Shown in pieces: positions 11,918 to 24,870 of a stretch of 64,000 nt of DNA. The translations under genes and the position numbers were made by a program. This DNA is from Venturia oleaginea (taxonomy: Eukaryota > Ascomycota > Dothideomycetes > Venturiales > Venturiaceae). The stretch is taken from NCBI GenBank assembly GCA_013176395.1, contig JABMLP010000020.1, positions 992,001-1,056,000 on the forward strand. The letters are read 5' to 3'. Below the pieces are notes generated by a model that searched no databases, was not told where the DNA came from, and saw nothing but the letters and a program-made list of their open reading frames with translations. Every line of letters starts with the position of its first letter. Position 1 is the stretch's first letter.

Positions 11918-13292
11918 TGCTGCTATTGTTGCTATTGTTGCTGTTCGTCGCGATAATGGAGTTGGTAGGTAGGTAGGTAGATGCAGGAAAAGACCGTATA
12001 GGTAGGTATCCAACACAACCCAAGCTCTTCCTCGTCCGTAGCCTTCTCTCAATTGTCCACTCCAAAATCGCGTTCAGTATAAGTAAGCAGTAAGGAAAGA
12101 TAAAAGAGAGAATCGTGGTCTGTAAGTCGTGAAAAAAATGAAAGCCTCCACAGAGTATGAAGGGGGGACCCCATATTCTTAACAGAATACTAATTATACC
12201 ATGCATTGAAAGGGCAGCTCAGACCCCCATTCTCGTCGTCGGATGTGCCACATTCCCGGGTTGGTGGCTGGGCTGAGGTTGTCGTTTCAAGAGACCAGTG
12301 TTTCAGCACGTGTCGCAGAGGACTGGGTATCGGGTCAGGGTTGTCTATATGACGAACCACACCTCTTCATTGTCTCCTCTTTACTCGTTGACGGGAGAGA
12401 GCTGTGCGGCGCATATGAACCAAAAGTTGAAAACAGATAAATTTAGAAAGCTGTCGGCCGTTCGTATCTAGAAGGATACCAGTGGAAGTAACTTCAATCC
12501 AAAATCGGAAGGAAGAGTTCGTCAGCAGCTCAGCCACCATAAAACACTTCCCCTTCTGAATTCCAAAACGCCTCAGAAGTACAAAACAGAGAGTACAAAA
12601 CAGAGAGTACAAAACAAAGGGATAAACAAAGTGTGTACCTGAACCAACAAGGAGGGCGCCTCAAACCCAAACAACTGGAATCCGGATAACAAAGAGCCAA
12701 ATAGCATTCAGCCAGAGCAAAGCCCCTAAAACAATACAAATCATGTCAGATGTCTAAAGCTGGGCGACAAAATCGAAAAAAATCTGTTTGCCTATTCCTA
12801 CAATACACATCGAATTCAAAGTAGCAGCTAAAGAATCTAGTCCTGCTGCATCAACAATATGCCATTTGTACCTCCTACAAAATAGAACAAAACTCCACCG
12901 CTTATTGGCAAAGGAAGATGATCCAGCAATCGATGATGGCTTAGGCAGGAAAGAGGCCCAGAGGAGCCATATCGTTCGTACTCACGAAAACGCCGCGATC
13001 GGTGCCCTTAATACACCCAGTCATTCTTTTGCCCGTTCCATCCATACATCGAACAATACATAATGTGTTGATTTTTGAATTTTGATGCCATCGTCCTTCT
13101 GGACCGTGAACGCCGATGCTCCCAATGTCTATTCATTCCATGTCCCTGGCCCTTCATTCAAAGCCGGGTATAAAACAGAAAAGATAAAAAGACCCTTTGT
13201 AACAACGACAGATCTGTAGAATCTACAGCGTATAAGTGAACTCCGAATCCCAGGAAATAGGGGAAAACCAAACAAAGAAAAGTGAGGTCGAA
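11918..13292. other. Intergenic; simple repeats only
   Basis: A TAGG tetranucleotide run lies near 11963-11982 and a short tandem repeat (GAGAGTACAAAACA, about three units) near 12577-12617. No supported gene. The right part is the 3' flank of snt2. Confidence 0.45.
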
Positions 13293-16200
13293 CTAGTCGT
13301 TCAATATGTTGTGCACGCTTGGGCTCGCACTAGCTCCATGTACTCCTCGCGGAGCTGTCGGCATGGTAGAAACATCTCTGGGAGTCGATGGTCGTGGAGC
13401 AGCAATGGCTTGCGTTGGACTACGATCAATATACGAGTACGATCCTGGCTGGCGGGTAGGTGGCCCACCATTGTATGAACCGTCGTTCTGACGATGAAGT
13501 CCATGCATTGAAGATCCAGGAAGAGTGGGAGATCTCATAGATTGCCCGTGCTGTGAAGAAAGCCCGTTTGGTAGGCCTGAAACCAGTGAAGGGGAAGCGG
13601 ATGCATAAGCTGGCCGAGGCGGCATTCCTTGTCCGTTTGTAGTGACGTAACTGGGAACAGCAGGATAAGGGTTATGCCTGTGATCCATGATCGTAGATGG
13701 AGGCGGTGAGCGCCCACCAAACCCTGTCCTCATTGGCACAGGAGGAGGTGAATGGCTCGCACCATTCGACAGACCGTTTGGTAGGCCGTTTGGGGGAAGA
13801 CCATTTGGGTATCGCCAGTTATGGGTGTGCTGGTGTGGAGGATACTCAAGCTGTGAAGGATGTTGCTGCATAGGCAAGTGAGGAGCGGAGCCCCAAAGGT
13901 GATCTGCTGGATGCCGTCGCGGCGGAGATATGGTGCGTTCAGCGGTTGGCGGTGTAGTTTCCATTTCAGCTTCCGTCTTCTCAACCTCTTTCGGCTCTTC
14001 CAGCGATTTCCAGTGGCATCTGTTACAGTCGTAGACGACAGGAACAACCTCCGCTGAGACCTCGCGGACAGGCGCAGGAGGGGTATCTACCTTCGGCTCT
14101 AGGACAAGCATGCCAAAACCAGCAAAGTTTTCTCCTATTTTCACGGCGTGTCCGTTGGGTAATGGCGGGCTGTCAATCTGAATGGGTGATTCCCTGCTCG
14201 GCAAGACATCGTGATCAGTGCCATTGGAGATAGGAACATCGGCAGAAACAAGAGCAACTGGTTCATTCGCAGGCTGGACTTTCTCAATATGCTTCCACCA
14301 TTTTGGAGAAACATCAGCGTCGCAAGTGGCACAGCGTCGGATCGGCTTATCCTTTTGTGGAGTGCTGAGTCGAGTATCACTGTCGCGCGCGTCTTCCTTG
14401 GCCTGCGAAAGTCCTGCAGAGGAGTTCCGCGCTGTTCTGGTCCCAGTAACACTGACTACAGTCGACACACGGCGGTGGGTGCCAGTCGTGACAGGCTGAA
14501 CAGCAGGGGCATGACTTTTCGTGATTTCGTCCAGATAGTTGGCTTTGCGCGCTGTGCCAGTGAGCGTGAGATCCGCTTGTTTGTAATTCTCGGCGAACAC
14601 CTGGAGGGCGGTTTTGCCACCGTCATCAATCACCTCATTTAGAAAGTGCACGGCAGTTTTGATGGTAGAATTGGTATGTTCTTTGCACCAAATTGCAGCG
14701 GCCATGACACCAGTCTCGGCACCAACAGTGACAGTGGTGACAGCATCACGGCGGCTAGCTTTTACAGGTGTGATGTCGAAACCAAATGAGTATCCATGTT
14801 GGTATGCGCATGCGACGTGGAAGTTGGCATTGCAGTGATGGCACGAAACACATGCTCCTTCAGCAGTCTTGCAGAGCTTGCAAACCTGCTCTCGGCGTGC
14901 TCTGGGGATCAACGGGATTCCTTCAGCAACATCGAGAGTAGTCGGGTTACTGAATCGAATCTCGGGGGTCCACACTGCACATGAAACATGAACCCATTTG
15001 TTGTCGGCAGTTCGCTTGAGTGCTTCACGAGGACGAATAGGCTTTCCCCTTTGCTCCTGTGATCTTGTGTAGTGTCGCTCCAGATCCTCACAAAGCTCCT
15101 TCTCTAATCGTTCCTTCTCTCGTTCGCGGTCTGTCTTTTTCTTGTGCGATACTTTTGGAGGCTCCACCAGAGTCTGGTCGGTGTACCTGACAGGGCATAA
15201 AACGCATTCGTAGGACTGGCAATGGTTAGCACAAGCCAGATAAGTACTCAGGGTCAAGACATCACTTACATATGCTGCAGGATCGGCTGAGTTATTCATC
15301 GCCGACCTGTCATTAGCACAAGGATCGCAACTCCATTTGCTGTTACTTCGCGGGCCAGTAACTCCATAGCAATTCCGATGGACTGCAAGATGACAATCAC
15401 GACAGCCAAGCATTGTTTCGTTGGGTTCGATCGTGTCGCAGACTCCACATGGCAAGACTCTCATCTTGGGCTGCGCGGGAATAGGCGGAGGTGTTGGCTC
15501 TTTCGGAGGAGGTGGCGGTGGCGGTGGGAGAGGTTTCTTCTTGGGTGCCTCGACTTGCGGTGGAGTAGCAATGCCATCGTTTCCGCCCTTTTGTTTTTTC
15601 TTAGGTGGTTCAGCAGCGGCCTGAGCAGCAAGCATCAACTCGTAATCATCTGGACCCTCTGGAGGTGCGTTCTCGGCAATGTTCCATTCTTTGATGAGTT
15701 CCTCATCAACTCGTCTCTTCCAAGCTCGACCGCCACCTTGGGAAATCTTCTTGTTGGTTTCGTCTTGATCCTCCCACTGAATGGCATATTTTCTCCAAAG
15801 TCGAGCACAACGCGAGCAGAGCGCGACCATAAAAGAAGTGCCCTTGTCCTTGCTCCTTCCATCCGCTGCCTGCATCTGTCCAAGAGCTACATTTGGTGCC
15901 CTTCGCCAGAAACGTGAACGCTTAGTGTTACAGAATTTGCAAGACATCTTGCGACCTTTGGAGTACACCTTCACATTGTCGAAGGCGGAGTCATCCTCAT
16001 CATCAGCAACATCGTCCAACAGTCTTGACGCGGTATCCTTGTTCACCTTTTTAACCTTGGATCCGCTCTTGCGTCCCTCATAGGCTCCCCAGATCTGCTT
16101 GCCTCGTGGCGTCTTCTTCCAGTAGTACCAATATCGGACAGTATCAGCATGCGATATTGTCCTGACGTACTGGCGGACCAGTCTCAGTTCCGATCCGTGG

Positions 16201-18671
16201 CGCGTAACGGCTGTTTCAAAACGTTTCTTCTCATCGTCTTTGAGTGTAAACCGAGGGTCTCTGAGATCCTTTCTGGTTTGCCATCGAGCCTTGGGCCAAT
16301 CGCCGACTTTCTTCGTCTTTTTTAGCTGGCGCAAAGCTGCATCTTGGTCGAATGAATTTTGCTGAAGCAGGAAGACTGCTCGATCGAGGAAATCTGTCGA
16401 ATAAGCCTCTACTCCGATATCCTTTGCTATCGCCTTTGCGCGTGCCATGTAAGCATCGACTACATCTTCGGGAAGCGTAGAGACATCATCTTCGCCTCGC
16501 GTTGAGGGAATTGCCGGTGGTAATTTGAACGCTAACAAGGCTGTGCAATTTGGATCATCGTTGGGAAGGTCTTCGCCGCGACGAACGTAGCCTTGAGGCT
16601 CATCCTGTACCCACTTTGGTCGGTTGGCCTTCGCAGCACGATCAGCCTCGATAGCTTGTTGGGTTTCCTTGGTTATTTTGTCCTGCCCCTTTTTGGTTCC
16701 GGTTTTCATGTACTTTTTCTTAATTTCCAAGGGCTTGACAAGCTCAACTGGACGACCATACCAATCCGGCGCATTCGCCTGGTGCTTTGGTCCAAGTCGA
16801 GAACTTGCGCGCGGATAAATGGCTCGATCCTCGTACTGCAGCGCGTCTTCGACACGACAATGAATTCCTAGATAGCGGTAGGACCACATTTTGGCATGTG
16901 CGATTTCGGCCTCGGAGGTAACGTTTTCTGTGGCGGCTTCGGCTTTGGCTCTCGCCGCCCTCTCGGCGAGGATCGCGGGATCTTCTTCTTCCTCCTCCAC
17001 GATCTCTTCTTCTTCGGCGTCGGATTCGTTTTCGCCAACGAGAGGTGTTCGACGAGCTTCTCGTTTTTTCTCCGCTGCTCTGCTGCAGACAGCACAAGCC
17101 CAAGCAAATCCACGAGCTGGTTTTCTTGCAAGCGCGGGGCGCACGCATGTCAAATGAAAAGTGTGCTTGCATATAGCACAGTCCACCGAATCATCTCTGG
17201 TTGCTGTTAGTTTTATAATCGTGAAAACGTTTTGTGGTAAGCTTACGCAGCGCAATATCCATCACATTTCGCGCATAGTTTTACTTCGCTGGTCAAATCC
17301 TTCACCCGGGACGCTTCAACAACAAGAAATTTCCATCTCTTGTCAATAGTCTTCTTGACATTTCTAGGCACGTTGGTGACCGTGGATGTCGGAATTACTT
17401 CATACCACCGATGGATGAACCGATCAAAGCATTGATTGTACCAAAACGAGTCCGGAAGCTTTCGGTAAGCGTCTATGTCGCTGATCTCACTCCGATGCTT
17501 GAGTTGAAGTTTGCCACGCAAGGATGTGAGCGGACTGAGATCTGAGTGCATGGTCACATAAACCAAACGTGAGTCGTTGACGAATCGTTGAACATCTCGA
17601 GGTCGGTAAACCCAGTTCATGCGTATAAACTCCACAGGTGTGGTTGTATCCTCAGGAACTTGACACCGGAACTCCATAATTCGTCCAATGTAGTACGGGT
17701 CGCCGGGTGGCTCGCAAACGAGATAAACGTGATCTGTATGTTGCGTTAGTGGGGTCTGATCGCATTACCGTGGCCTTTGAAAGCCCGTCAGATTTAATCG
17801 GGGTTTAATTACCATTCGGAGCATAAACCACTCCCTCATCTGACACAAGATGGCCATCCTTGTTCAATGTAGTATTGCAATTCTCGAACGTCACCATATT
17901 CGTTTCTCGTGACGGATGTATAGGGTGCGCTGCGATTCCTGGTTTTTTCGAACCCATCTGCGCTGCGGTAGGGGCGGAGGGATTCCCAGAAGCGATATTT
18001 TGACTTGCAATTGCGGCTGCCTTGCGTTTTCGAGAGGGTGCAGGTAAGGTCGAAGCAGCAGTGGCAGCAGATGTGCTCGGGACGCTGGTCTCTTTATTCA
18101 GGGCGTTCCAGCCGTTGGTCGTTGCAGCTCTCTTTGGTGGTGCTGGCGCTGGCGCTGGCGCTGCAGGTGGTGTTTGGGGTAAACCAAAGGGCACTGGACT
18201 GAGAGGACTGAGAGGTTCATCGTCCGAAGATGTATAGTCGTCGCGTGGGCGAGTAGTAGCCTGGTTTGCCATTTCAAAGTCCATCTCAGTATCCTCCGCA
18301 TAATTTGGCCGATCACCACCTCTCCGATTTCTTGATCTTGTTCCATACGATGACGAGACTGGCGCAGGTGGCTCTTTTGATGAGACTTGGGACGATGTGG
18401 AAGGTAAACGTGTCATAGGTTCTGAGTGTGCGGATTCGTCTACGCCTGGAGTGTCGGCCTTCGCTGAGAATGCGGGAGAGGCAAGCCTCGAGAGAGAGGT
18501 TTTGGTCATGGTTCGCAAGCCGGCTGTGCTGTTGTCGTCGGCGACAAGGCCATGACTTGCCTCCCTTGAAGCTGTTTTGCTGGCTCGCGCTGGGCGCTCA
18601 CCATCTGTGGAAACCATGGGTGTGATTGAAGACGTCCGAGTCGCGCCGCTTTCATGCTCAGACCCGCCCAT
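13293..18671 (-). CDS. snt2: Snt2-type chromatin regulator (BAH, PHD, ELM2/SANT, GATA-like, ePHD)
   Basis: Exons 18671-17813, 17733-17247, 17196-15270 and 15215-13293 give 1731 residues. Domains in order: a Ser/Thr-rich N-terminus; BAH (exon 2, about 287-445, starting DHVYLVCEPPGDPYYIGRI); PHD1 (about 440-490, CAKCDGYCAA...CAIC...HLTC...WACAVC); a SANT-type domain near 770 (YVRTISHADTVRYWYYWKK); a GATA-like Cys4 finger near 875 (CKFCNTKRSRFW...CSRC); PHD2 (CGVCDTIEPNETMLGC); an extended PHD (CVLCPVR...CVSCHHCNANFHVAC); then a low-complexity Pro/Ser/Gly tail. Snt2 works with Ecm5 and the Rpd3 deacetylase in yeast, and in filamentous fungi affects development and virulence (family knowledge). 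The 54-bp segment 15269-15216 is an intron with full signals that is also an open frame. The upstream TTG at 18674 is not used. Confidence 0.95.
15216..15269 (-). other. 54-bp phase-0 intron inside the snt2 reading frame
   Basis: GTAAGT donor, GCTAAC branch and CCAG acceptor, exactly 18 codons and no stop. Removing it joins AAY to SYECVLCPVR, which matches the usual start of the ePHD zinc finger. Retention would add 18 residues without a frameshift. Confidence 0.8.
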
Positions 18672-21259
18672 CAAAAGTCAGAAACAATTCGTGGGGGCTG
18701 GGTTAGGCCTGAAGTTTGCTGCAGCTATCCAATGGAGTGGGTTGCGTGTGTGCAAAGTAAGTGTTCTGGGCAGCTTGCACCTCCAGGCACGATATAGGTG
18801 GGAACTGAATTCATGCAGCGATTCAACGCCCTCGAGGAATCTTGAAGAAAAGAGCAGTTTTCTTTTTGTGGCAGCGTATTTCAGTTGGATGATAGGGCAC
18901 GAATCGAAGGATTGAACGCGCCGAATCGATAATTTGCACGTTCGCGGGATATATGGTGAGTGAATTGGAGGGAAGGAGGATCGATACTGGACGAGATGGA
19001 ACAACTATGCGATACCCTGACCACGAAAGGCACGCTACACGAAATGGGCATAAGATTCTCACGTATAAACAGCCAGCATTCACCACCGAACATCAATCTC
19101 AAGCATGACTGGAAGCATGACTTGGAGAGCTGGAATTGTTATTCTTGATCGCTAGGCAAATGCTATCATCGAGTGCTCGAAACAAAGCAGCAAGCAGGAG
19201 ACATTGATCGTGCTGCGGTTCCAGGGCACCACCTGATTCGACCGTACACTTCCATAGACTCAGCGCTAATATTTCCTTCCATTACATGCAGCCGAATCTG
19301 CCAGCTGCCAGCTCCTCGTACTCCCCAGTTTGTTGCCTACATCGCCCTCGCTCGCTGGACCAAATGCGCTCGCATGTAGCTTTTGTTGCCGTGGCCGTGC
19401 CCGATATGGTGAAGATTTGTGGGTCCACACTACATGGCATCAGGTTTGGATCTGGAAACAAAGCATCTCTCCCTGGTTGCATCAGAAAGTAGGAGATACA
19501 AGAGTTTGAATTCGGGGTTGGTGGCTGTCACCGTCGATGACTTCGTCCTGCGGCTGCAAGAGGTGAAGTTCTGCGGGAGCCCGACGAAAGCTAGCTAGCG
19601 CCATATTGTTAACGTCCAGGCATCAAACGAAACAACTTAAACCCCACCAACGACAACAACGCTTTTCATCATCATTGACATTCCACTCGTCACAATTCGC
19701 GCGCCGGGTCCTGTGTATATCATGAAGGAAATCCGACACTCAAATTGCGCCTCCGAGGCTATTCCAACCCATGTGGACTTCATCCCCACCAACACTCCAT
19801 CGACCTTAACCGTCTCTTGTCCCGTACAAAACTCATGAGCGACACGCTTGCTTTGGATCCGAATCTCCGACCACTCCAATACGTCTGGCGAATCCAACTA
19901 TGCTGGCGAATACCTGGAGTTGATCAGAGGAGCAGACGGGAAAAACCATGACGCATTCTCAACTTTCAATTCAGTAACAACATTGAAAGATTTCTAGAAA
20001 TTTCTCAAGGACAAACTGCCAGGAATCCATCACAAGTCAAAAAATCGCCATGTGAAACCCAGCTTTATCGAATGCAACACAATGGTAAGAGCAAGGGTAT
20101 CAATAATGGACCGACTGAAGTGTCGTGCGACCACTTCAGTTTGGATCGCCGCAAATTACCCACCTTCGTTCCATTCGATTCCCATCAATCCATCCCACCC
20201 AACAAAAGTGGCCTGGTACTCGATAAGATATGTCTTACCAAAACACTTCATTTTTCTCTGTCCAGCTCCACAAATTGGTTTCCCTCTTCCGCCTTTATTT
20301 TTCCAGAATGACAACCACGCAACGGATCTGAAGAACGGAACGGAAGAGGTCCTTCCTCCTCCCTTGCTACCCGCTCGGCTGAATCTCGTTCCTCCAGAAT
20401 ATGTGTCACCTAGCCCTACACAATACTCGGTTGCCTTGATACCTCCCGTGCCTCCGCGGCCCCCAACATCCACGTGGCGCGCCTCCACGTTTTACTTAAT
20501 TTTTATTTTTTTAATTTTCTACATGTTATCTTCTCTCCAGTCATTTGATGTTTAGCCTATCTATATCGTTATGTATATATCAATCATTCGAATCATTGGA
20601 CCCAAAAACCCGTGACCACCGATGACAGAGAAAGAAGATGGGAGGGCGCGACTCCACATATCCCCGCACTCACAAGAGAATCAACAATTAACCTAAAATT
20701 AGACGGGATCAATTCTCCGGCCTTCGCGTTGTCGCAAGTTGACAGCCAAGGGTGCCCTCAACGTGATGAATAAGAAAGTAAGTGAGGAGAAAAGTTATTG
20801 TTGTCGTTTGTGCATGAACATAGACCTAATATGCTCAAGTTTTTGACTGGCACTGACTGACGGTGTGATTCTGGGAGCTATACCCCACAGCGGAACCTAG
20901 CTGAAACAGGTAGATATGTTAATTCTTACCTATTAAGTAATAATATCTCCTCTTATAGTAGAGCGGTCCTTTCCGAGTCCTTAGCTGTCAAAGCATCACC
21001 ACCTTGGCGTAGATCAGAATTGCGGGCATCACTCAGTCAGTCGGTCAAAAGACTTGAGAATTTCCACGTTGATGCTCAAACCACAATATCCACTTCTTGC
21101 TCTGGTAGGCTTGGTGATCGTTGTCCCACCATGCACTGCTGAAAGTATCGGGAACAGTGAAAAAATCGAACAAAGAATATATGTAGGTGTTGCTAGGTAT
21201 CGTCGCCATAATAGGGGTATAAGCAAACATCATTACAGTCGTTTAATGGGGCATCAACA
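18672..21259. other. Long intergenic region upstream of snt2; possible small remnants
   Basis: Both strands are open over parts of 19630-19995 and 20052-20555. On the plus strand, 19633-19996 reads as plausible protein but with an internal TGA near 19835. Neither shows a domain, signal peptide or splice partners I trust. The region must also hold the promoter of snt2. Confidence 0.3.
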
Positions 21260-23112
21260 TCAACTCGTCCTACTCTCTCCATCTTCAGGAGCAATCCCAC
21301 TCTCCACATCCTCCCCAGGCACGCTCAACGGCGTCCTCGGCGTCTGTTTCGTCTGTTTCTCCTTCGCCGCCGTACTCGCCGACTGAGAAGGCGACCGAAT
21401 CCTCAACTTGCGCATCAACTTCGAGCCAAGAGACTCACGTTTCTTGAGGGCTTCTTGCTTCCGCGCTTCAGCCTCAATGAATTGTCTCTCCTTCTCAGCA
21501 CTCTCGGAATGATCCCTCTCCTGTTCCTCCTTCTTCTGAACTTCCTCTGGGTGTAAAACTTTGTCTTTCTCGTGTGTCATATGTCCAGCAACATTTATGA
21601 CTTTCCTGCGGGTTTTCACGTATGCCTCAAGCCCTACGAGCACAGCATATGAGTGCGAGATGCTGACCCGCGACATGTCCACCCCTTGGTCACGCATTGA
21701 GTGTACGAAAGTCCGAAAGTTCTTGGTTGGAGGTCGATAATGGCCACTGAGAGGTGATATCTGTCGAATCTGGCCATCTTTTATCTTCATCATTCCAGCG
21801 GCTGAGATGCGTCCTCCATTTAGGAAAGAACTGTGCTGGAAGGCGCCCGATTGTTTGATCCCGAGGTATAATCGGAATGATGTATCTGCGACAAATATCC
21901 AGGCATTAGGCCTGACAGACCTTTGAAGTAATTGATTGAGGATGGTGGACGCTGAGATTTTGGTCAATTTCTTCAGGCCTCTGGCGCGGTCGAGTTCATG
22001 GTTCGCATAAGCATCAACATTTTCATCATTCGACCCTCGTGAGAGTAATGAAGAGCCGTCGCTGGAAGAGGAGTCTTCATCTTGCTTCCATGGTTCGGTC
22101 GCATCGTCTCTGGGGACAATACCATCAACACTGTCCTTGTATTGTAAGGATGTCGTGATCCTTTCGCCGTTGCGTGCCCAGCAAAGTCTCCCTTCTTCAT
22201 CAATCTTGACCAGATATTTTTGCCTTTCCTCACGGGAGAGATATCGCACACGTTCAGTGTCCAGTCGTTCACGAGACACAACCGGAAGATCAAGATGCCG
22301 TCCTCCTCCATGGTCCAGCCAATAGAAGAAATTCTCATGTGTATCGGCCTTCTTCCATTCCTCGTGGTATGTCCTCAGATTCGACCCATAGCGATGATGC
22401 GTATCCACCATCTCCAAAAAATACTGCAAATCCATCATCTTGGCCGTCTTCTCGCGGTCAATCTTGGCTTCGTGTTTCTCGCGATAGTATTCCTCCTTCT
22501 CAGCAGGAGTCATAGCATGCACATCAGCTTCGTCGTCGTCGCTCGAATCATCATGTCCAGCTCTTGCAGCAATCGCGCCGATGCGCTTCCAATTCTGACG
22601 TGCGCGATTCGTAGACATGCTGGAGATCTCGGCGTGCGCGCTGGGTCGAATGGCATTGCGGTACTGCAACTCGCGAACAGCTTCTTGCCATCTCGTAGAA
22701 GGTGAAAGGCCTATGCCTCTTAATTGTCGCCTTTCTCTGTATCCCCGGTAGTTTCGCTGGGAAGGAAATGAATTGTCAGCCCTCTGTGATTGGCCGTTGT
22801 CATTTGGCGTATTACCTGTATCATTGCCGCAGCGGCTGCTGTTTCTTCGGCTCGCCCATCTTGTTGCCCATCTGCAGCCTGCCCTTCGACAGCCCTCTCC
22901 TTCTCTTCACGCCGTGCAGCAGTTTCTGTGGCTTGCTCTGTTTGAGGGGTGCCGTTCATGAGCGCGCGAGTGGTTCGCTGGAAGCGAAGTCGAGAGTGAC
23001 GTTGAGCCGTTGAGCGGGATTTGGCCCGCTGACAGGCTCGACAATCTTTAGAACTATCGTGGTAGAATACGAACTCCCACAAGCACAGCGGAATTGACGG
23101 CAGAGGTGCCAT
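21260..23112 (-). CDS. IQ calmodulin-binding motif protein
   Basis: Exon 1 ends at 22816; a 59-bp intron (22815-22757) leads to exon 2, 22756-21260. The junction rebuilds a good IQ motif (MIQRNYRGYRERRQLRG). Two starts are possible: ATG 23112 (597 residues) or ATG 22959 (546 residues, MNGTPQTEQ), the latter closer to where the family usually starts. After the IQ motif come an acidic run (DDSSDDDEAD), FFYWLDHGGGRHLDLP, the segment RYLSREERQKYLVKI, and a Lys/Glu coiled-coil-like tail with SLGSKLMRKLRIRSPS. IQ motifs bind calmodulin, often without calcium. A fungal family of this build is common, but its role is poorly known. No membrane segment is visible. Confidence 0.85.
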
Positions 23113-23900
23113 GCCAAAATGATTTTACATGTTGGCGTGAGTCCGCCATTTTATGGAAATGCACACGTTCTGAATGCACGTTAGAGAAAAAGTATTGCAA
23201 TGATTTGGTAAAGAGCGATCAGGGCACATCCTCGGATTGTGGATTGGCTGGATATCATCTCTTGCCCAATCCGGGTTCTCACTCGCATAGCCGTGCTACA
23301 GAACGAGGGACTCCTTGGTAACACATGCTCCCAACACGCGCCGTCGAGAGTACTAATTGAGTAACTTGTTCATTTCCATCCTGCCAACGAACCATCTGTG
23401 CTCAGCCACGAGTTCAATCCTCATGATGCCTGTTCCAAGTCCACCCGAAATTCCCGGTTAGAGCTCCACGTCAGATTTGAGTGGTCCCATCGTGATTTTC
23501 TAAAGAATGTACAATGTAGATTCAGTATCCCTGTTGCAATCATCTTTACTATACATAGTATAAATCGGGCCGAGGTGGATTACGAGAATCTCCCTCATAT
23601 ATACCCCAGAGTTTCCAATCCGTAATTGAACTTCCTACTACCACTACCAGGCCGACAAGGCCACGCAGATCTGCTGCCTATCTCCTAGATCGCGAATAAG
23701 GAAGAGCTTAGGTACTAACGTGTTCGTAGAACGCCTTTTGTTAGATTGGTTGGGGGAATTTGGCCGTTGGAGGAGAGAGGTGGATCCGGTGGGGAGGTAA
23801 AGATTGTGAGATGATTGTGCTCGACGATTGTACCTAGCTTTATAGTAGCCTTCGATATCTTCTTTGAAGTCAGATTCACATAGCCTTATCTTTCCATATT
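23113..23900. other. Intergenic between divergent IQ-gene promoter and SUMO 3' end
   Basis: No gene recognised. The left part must hold the IQ gene promoter and the right part the SUMO 3' flank. Confidence 0.45.
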
Positions 23901-23901
23901 A

Positions 23902-24046
23902 CCAACTGCTACCCATCTGCTCTTCGTAAACATCCATCGATAGACTCCTCATTCCCCATATCCAGCTATTCGATTACCAACTTCCGCCGATCTGCTCTTC
24001 ATAAACATCGATAGATTCGTCATTCTCCATATCCAGCTATTCGATC
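23902..24046 (-). repeat. Tandem duplication of the SUMO terminal exon
   Basis: Two head-to-tail copies of about 72 bp: the used copy about 23974-24046 and the second about 23902-23973. Both keep the acceptor CGAATAG and the codons for Leu-Asp-Met. The second copy (exon-like 23965-23909) has a four-base insertion after ATCGAT, so it shifts frame and stops after 18 residues, with no diglycine pair. Confidence 0.85.
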
Positions 24047-24870
24047 ACCGTTAGTTACTGAACTGTGAGCACGAACGTGTTGACAGGATGTTGAAAACTC
24101 ACAGCAGGCTCGTCAATTTAGTGCCGTTAGGGAGCAACTACTGATACCGATAGCGACAAATTTCCGATTTTTCCAAGCACAAGTACTACCAGGAATTCAT
24201 CGCTATCTACATCAAATTGAGGGAAGCCTCAGTGGACACGCCATTCGTACCCTCCCTCGAAGGACAGCAGAATTGAATTGACGAGACCACCGAGGACCTG
24301 GAAACGAAGAGACGATTTAAACCTGCCAAAGCCTCGCCCCACAACAGAAAGAGCCTTGTATAGTTGGGAATCATCTCTTCGCTCGTTTTACGCGCGGGTG
24401 AAGTAAGGATGAGACAGCAAACATACCGATTCCGGAGTATCATCACCAGTGATGCGTGTCCCGTCAAAGAAGAAGCGAACTTGAGCTGGTGTCTTGCCCT
24501 GACGCTCACAGAAGGCATCCATCAACTTGTTAAGCTTCGTGCGCTTCTTGATCTTGAAGGTGACTTCGCTGCCGTGGCTATCGCGGACAGTCACAGCGAC
24601 GGCGTTAGGGTTCGCAGTTGGTGGTGGAGTGGCGTTCATCGTGCGAGTCGGTAAAGCTGAGTGATGCTCGGCCTCCGTTTGTGGCTGCTGGAGGAAGGGG
24701 TTTGAGGGGAGAGGGTGCGCTTGTTGAGAGTTGATGTTGTTGGCTAGAGCAGACGAAGCTGCTTCATCGTGGCTACCGTTTTCGGTGGTGGCATTTGGAA
24801 GGCGCGCTTCTGGCTCAGCTGTTCGCGAAGCCTCCCTATCTCGTTCAATGCTCTCCTGTGGTTCGCCCAT
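23974..24870 (-). CDS. smt3: SUMO precursor with long N-terminal extension
   Basis: Exon 1 is 24870-24427 (148 codons). A 390-bp intron (donor GTATGT at 24426, acceptor GAATAG ending 24037) leads to a 63-bp last exon, 24036-23974. The product is 168 residues. The first ~90 residues are a Gln/Asn/Pro-rich extension; then comes the ubiquitin-like fold (VTFKIKKRTKLNKLMDAFCERQGK, FFFDGTRITGDDTPES). The last exon supplies the final strand and the diglycine: LDMENDESIDVYEEQIGG, then SW and stop. The family is trimmed after GG by Ulp proteases and attached to lysines through Aos1/Uba2 and Ubc9. The intron is unusually long for this window. Directly downstream is a degraded tandem copy of the last exon. 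Confidence 0.92.

Noticed and set aside
20052..20555. Plus-strand ORF with hydrophobic C-terminus
   Set aside because: The hydrophobic end comes from an AT-rich tract; no signal peptide or family.
24207..24420. Direct continuation of SUMO exon 1 into VLGGLVNS as the C-terminus
   Set aside because: It lacks the final strand and conserved tail. The exon at 24036-23974 gives a proper EEQIGG ending.
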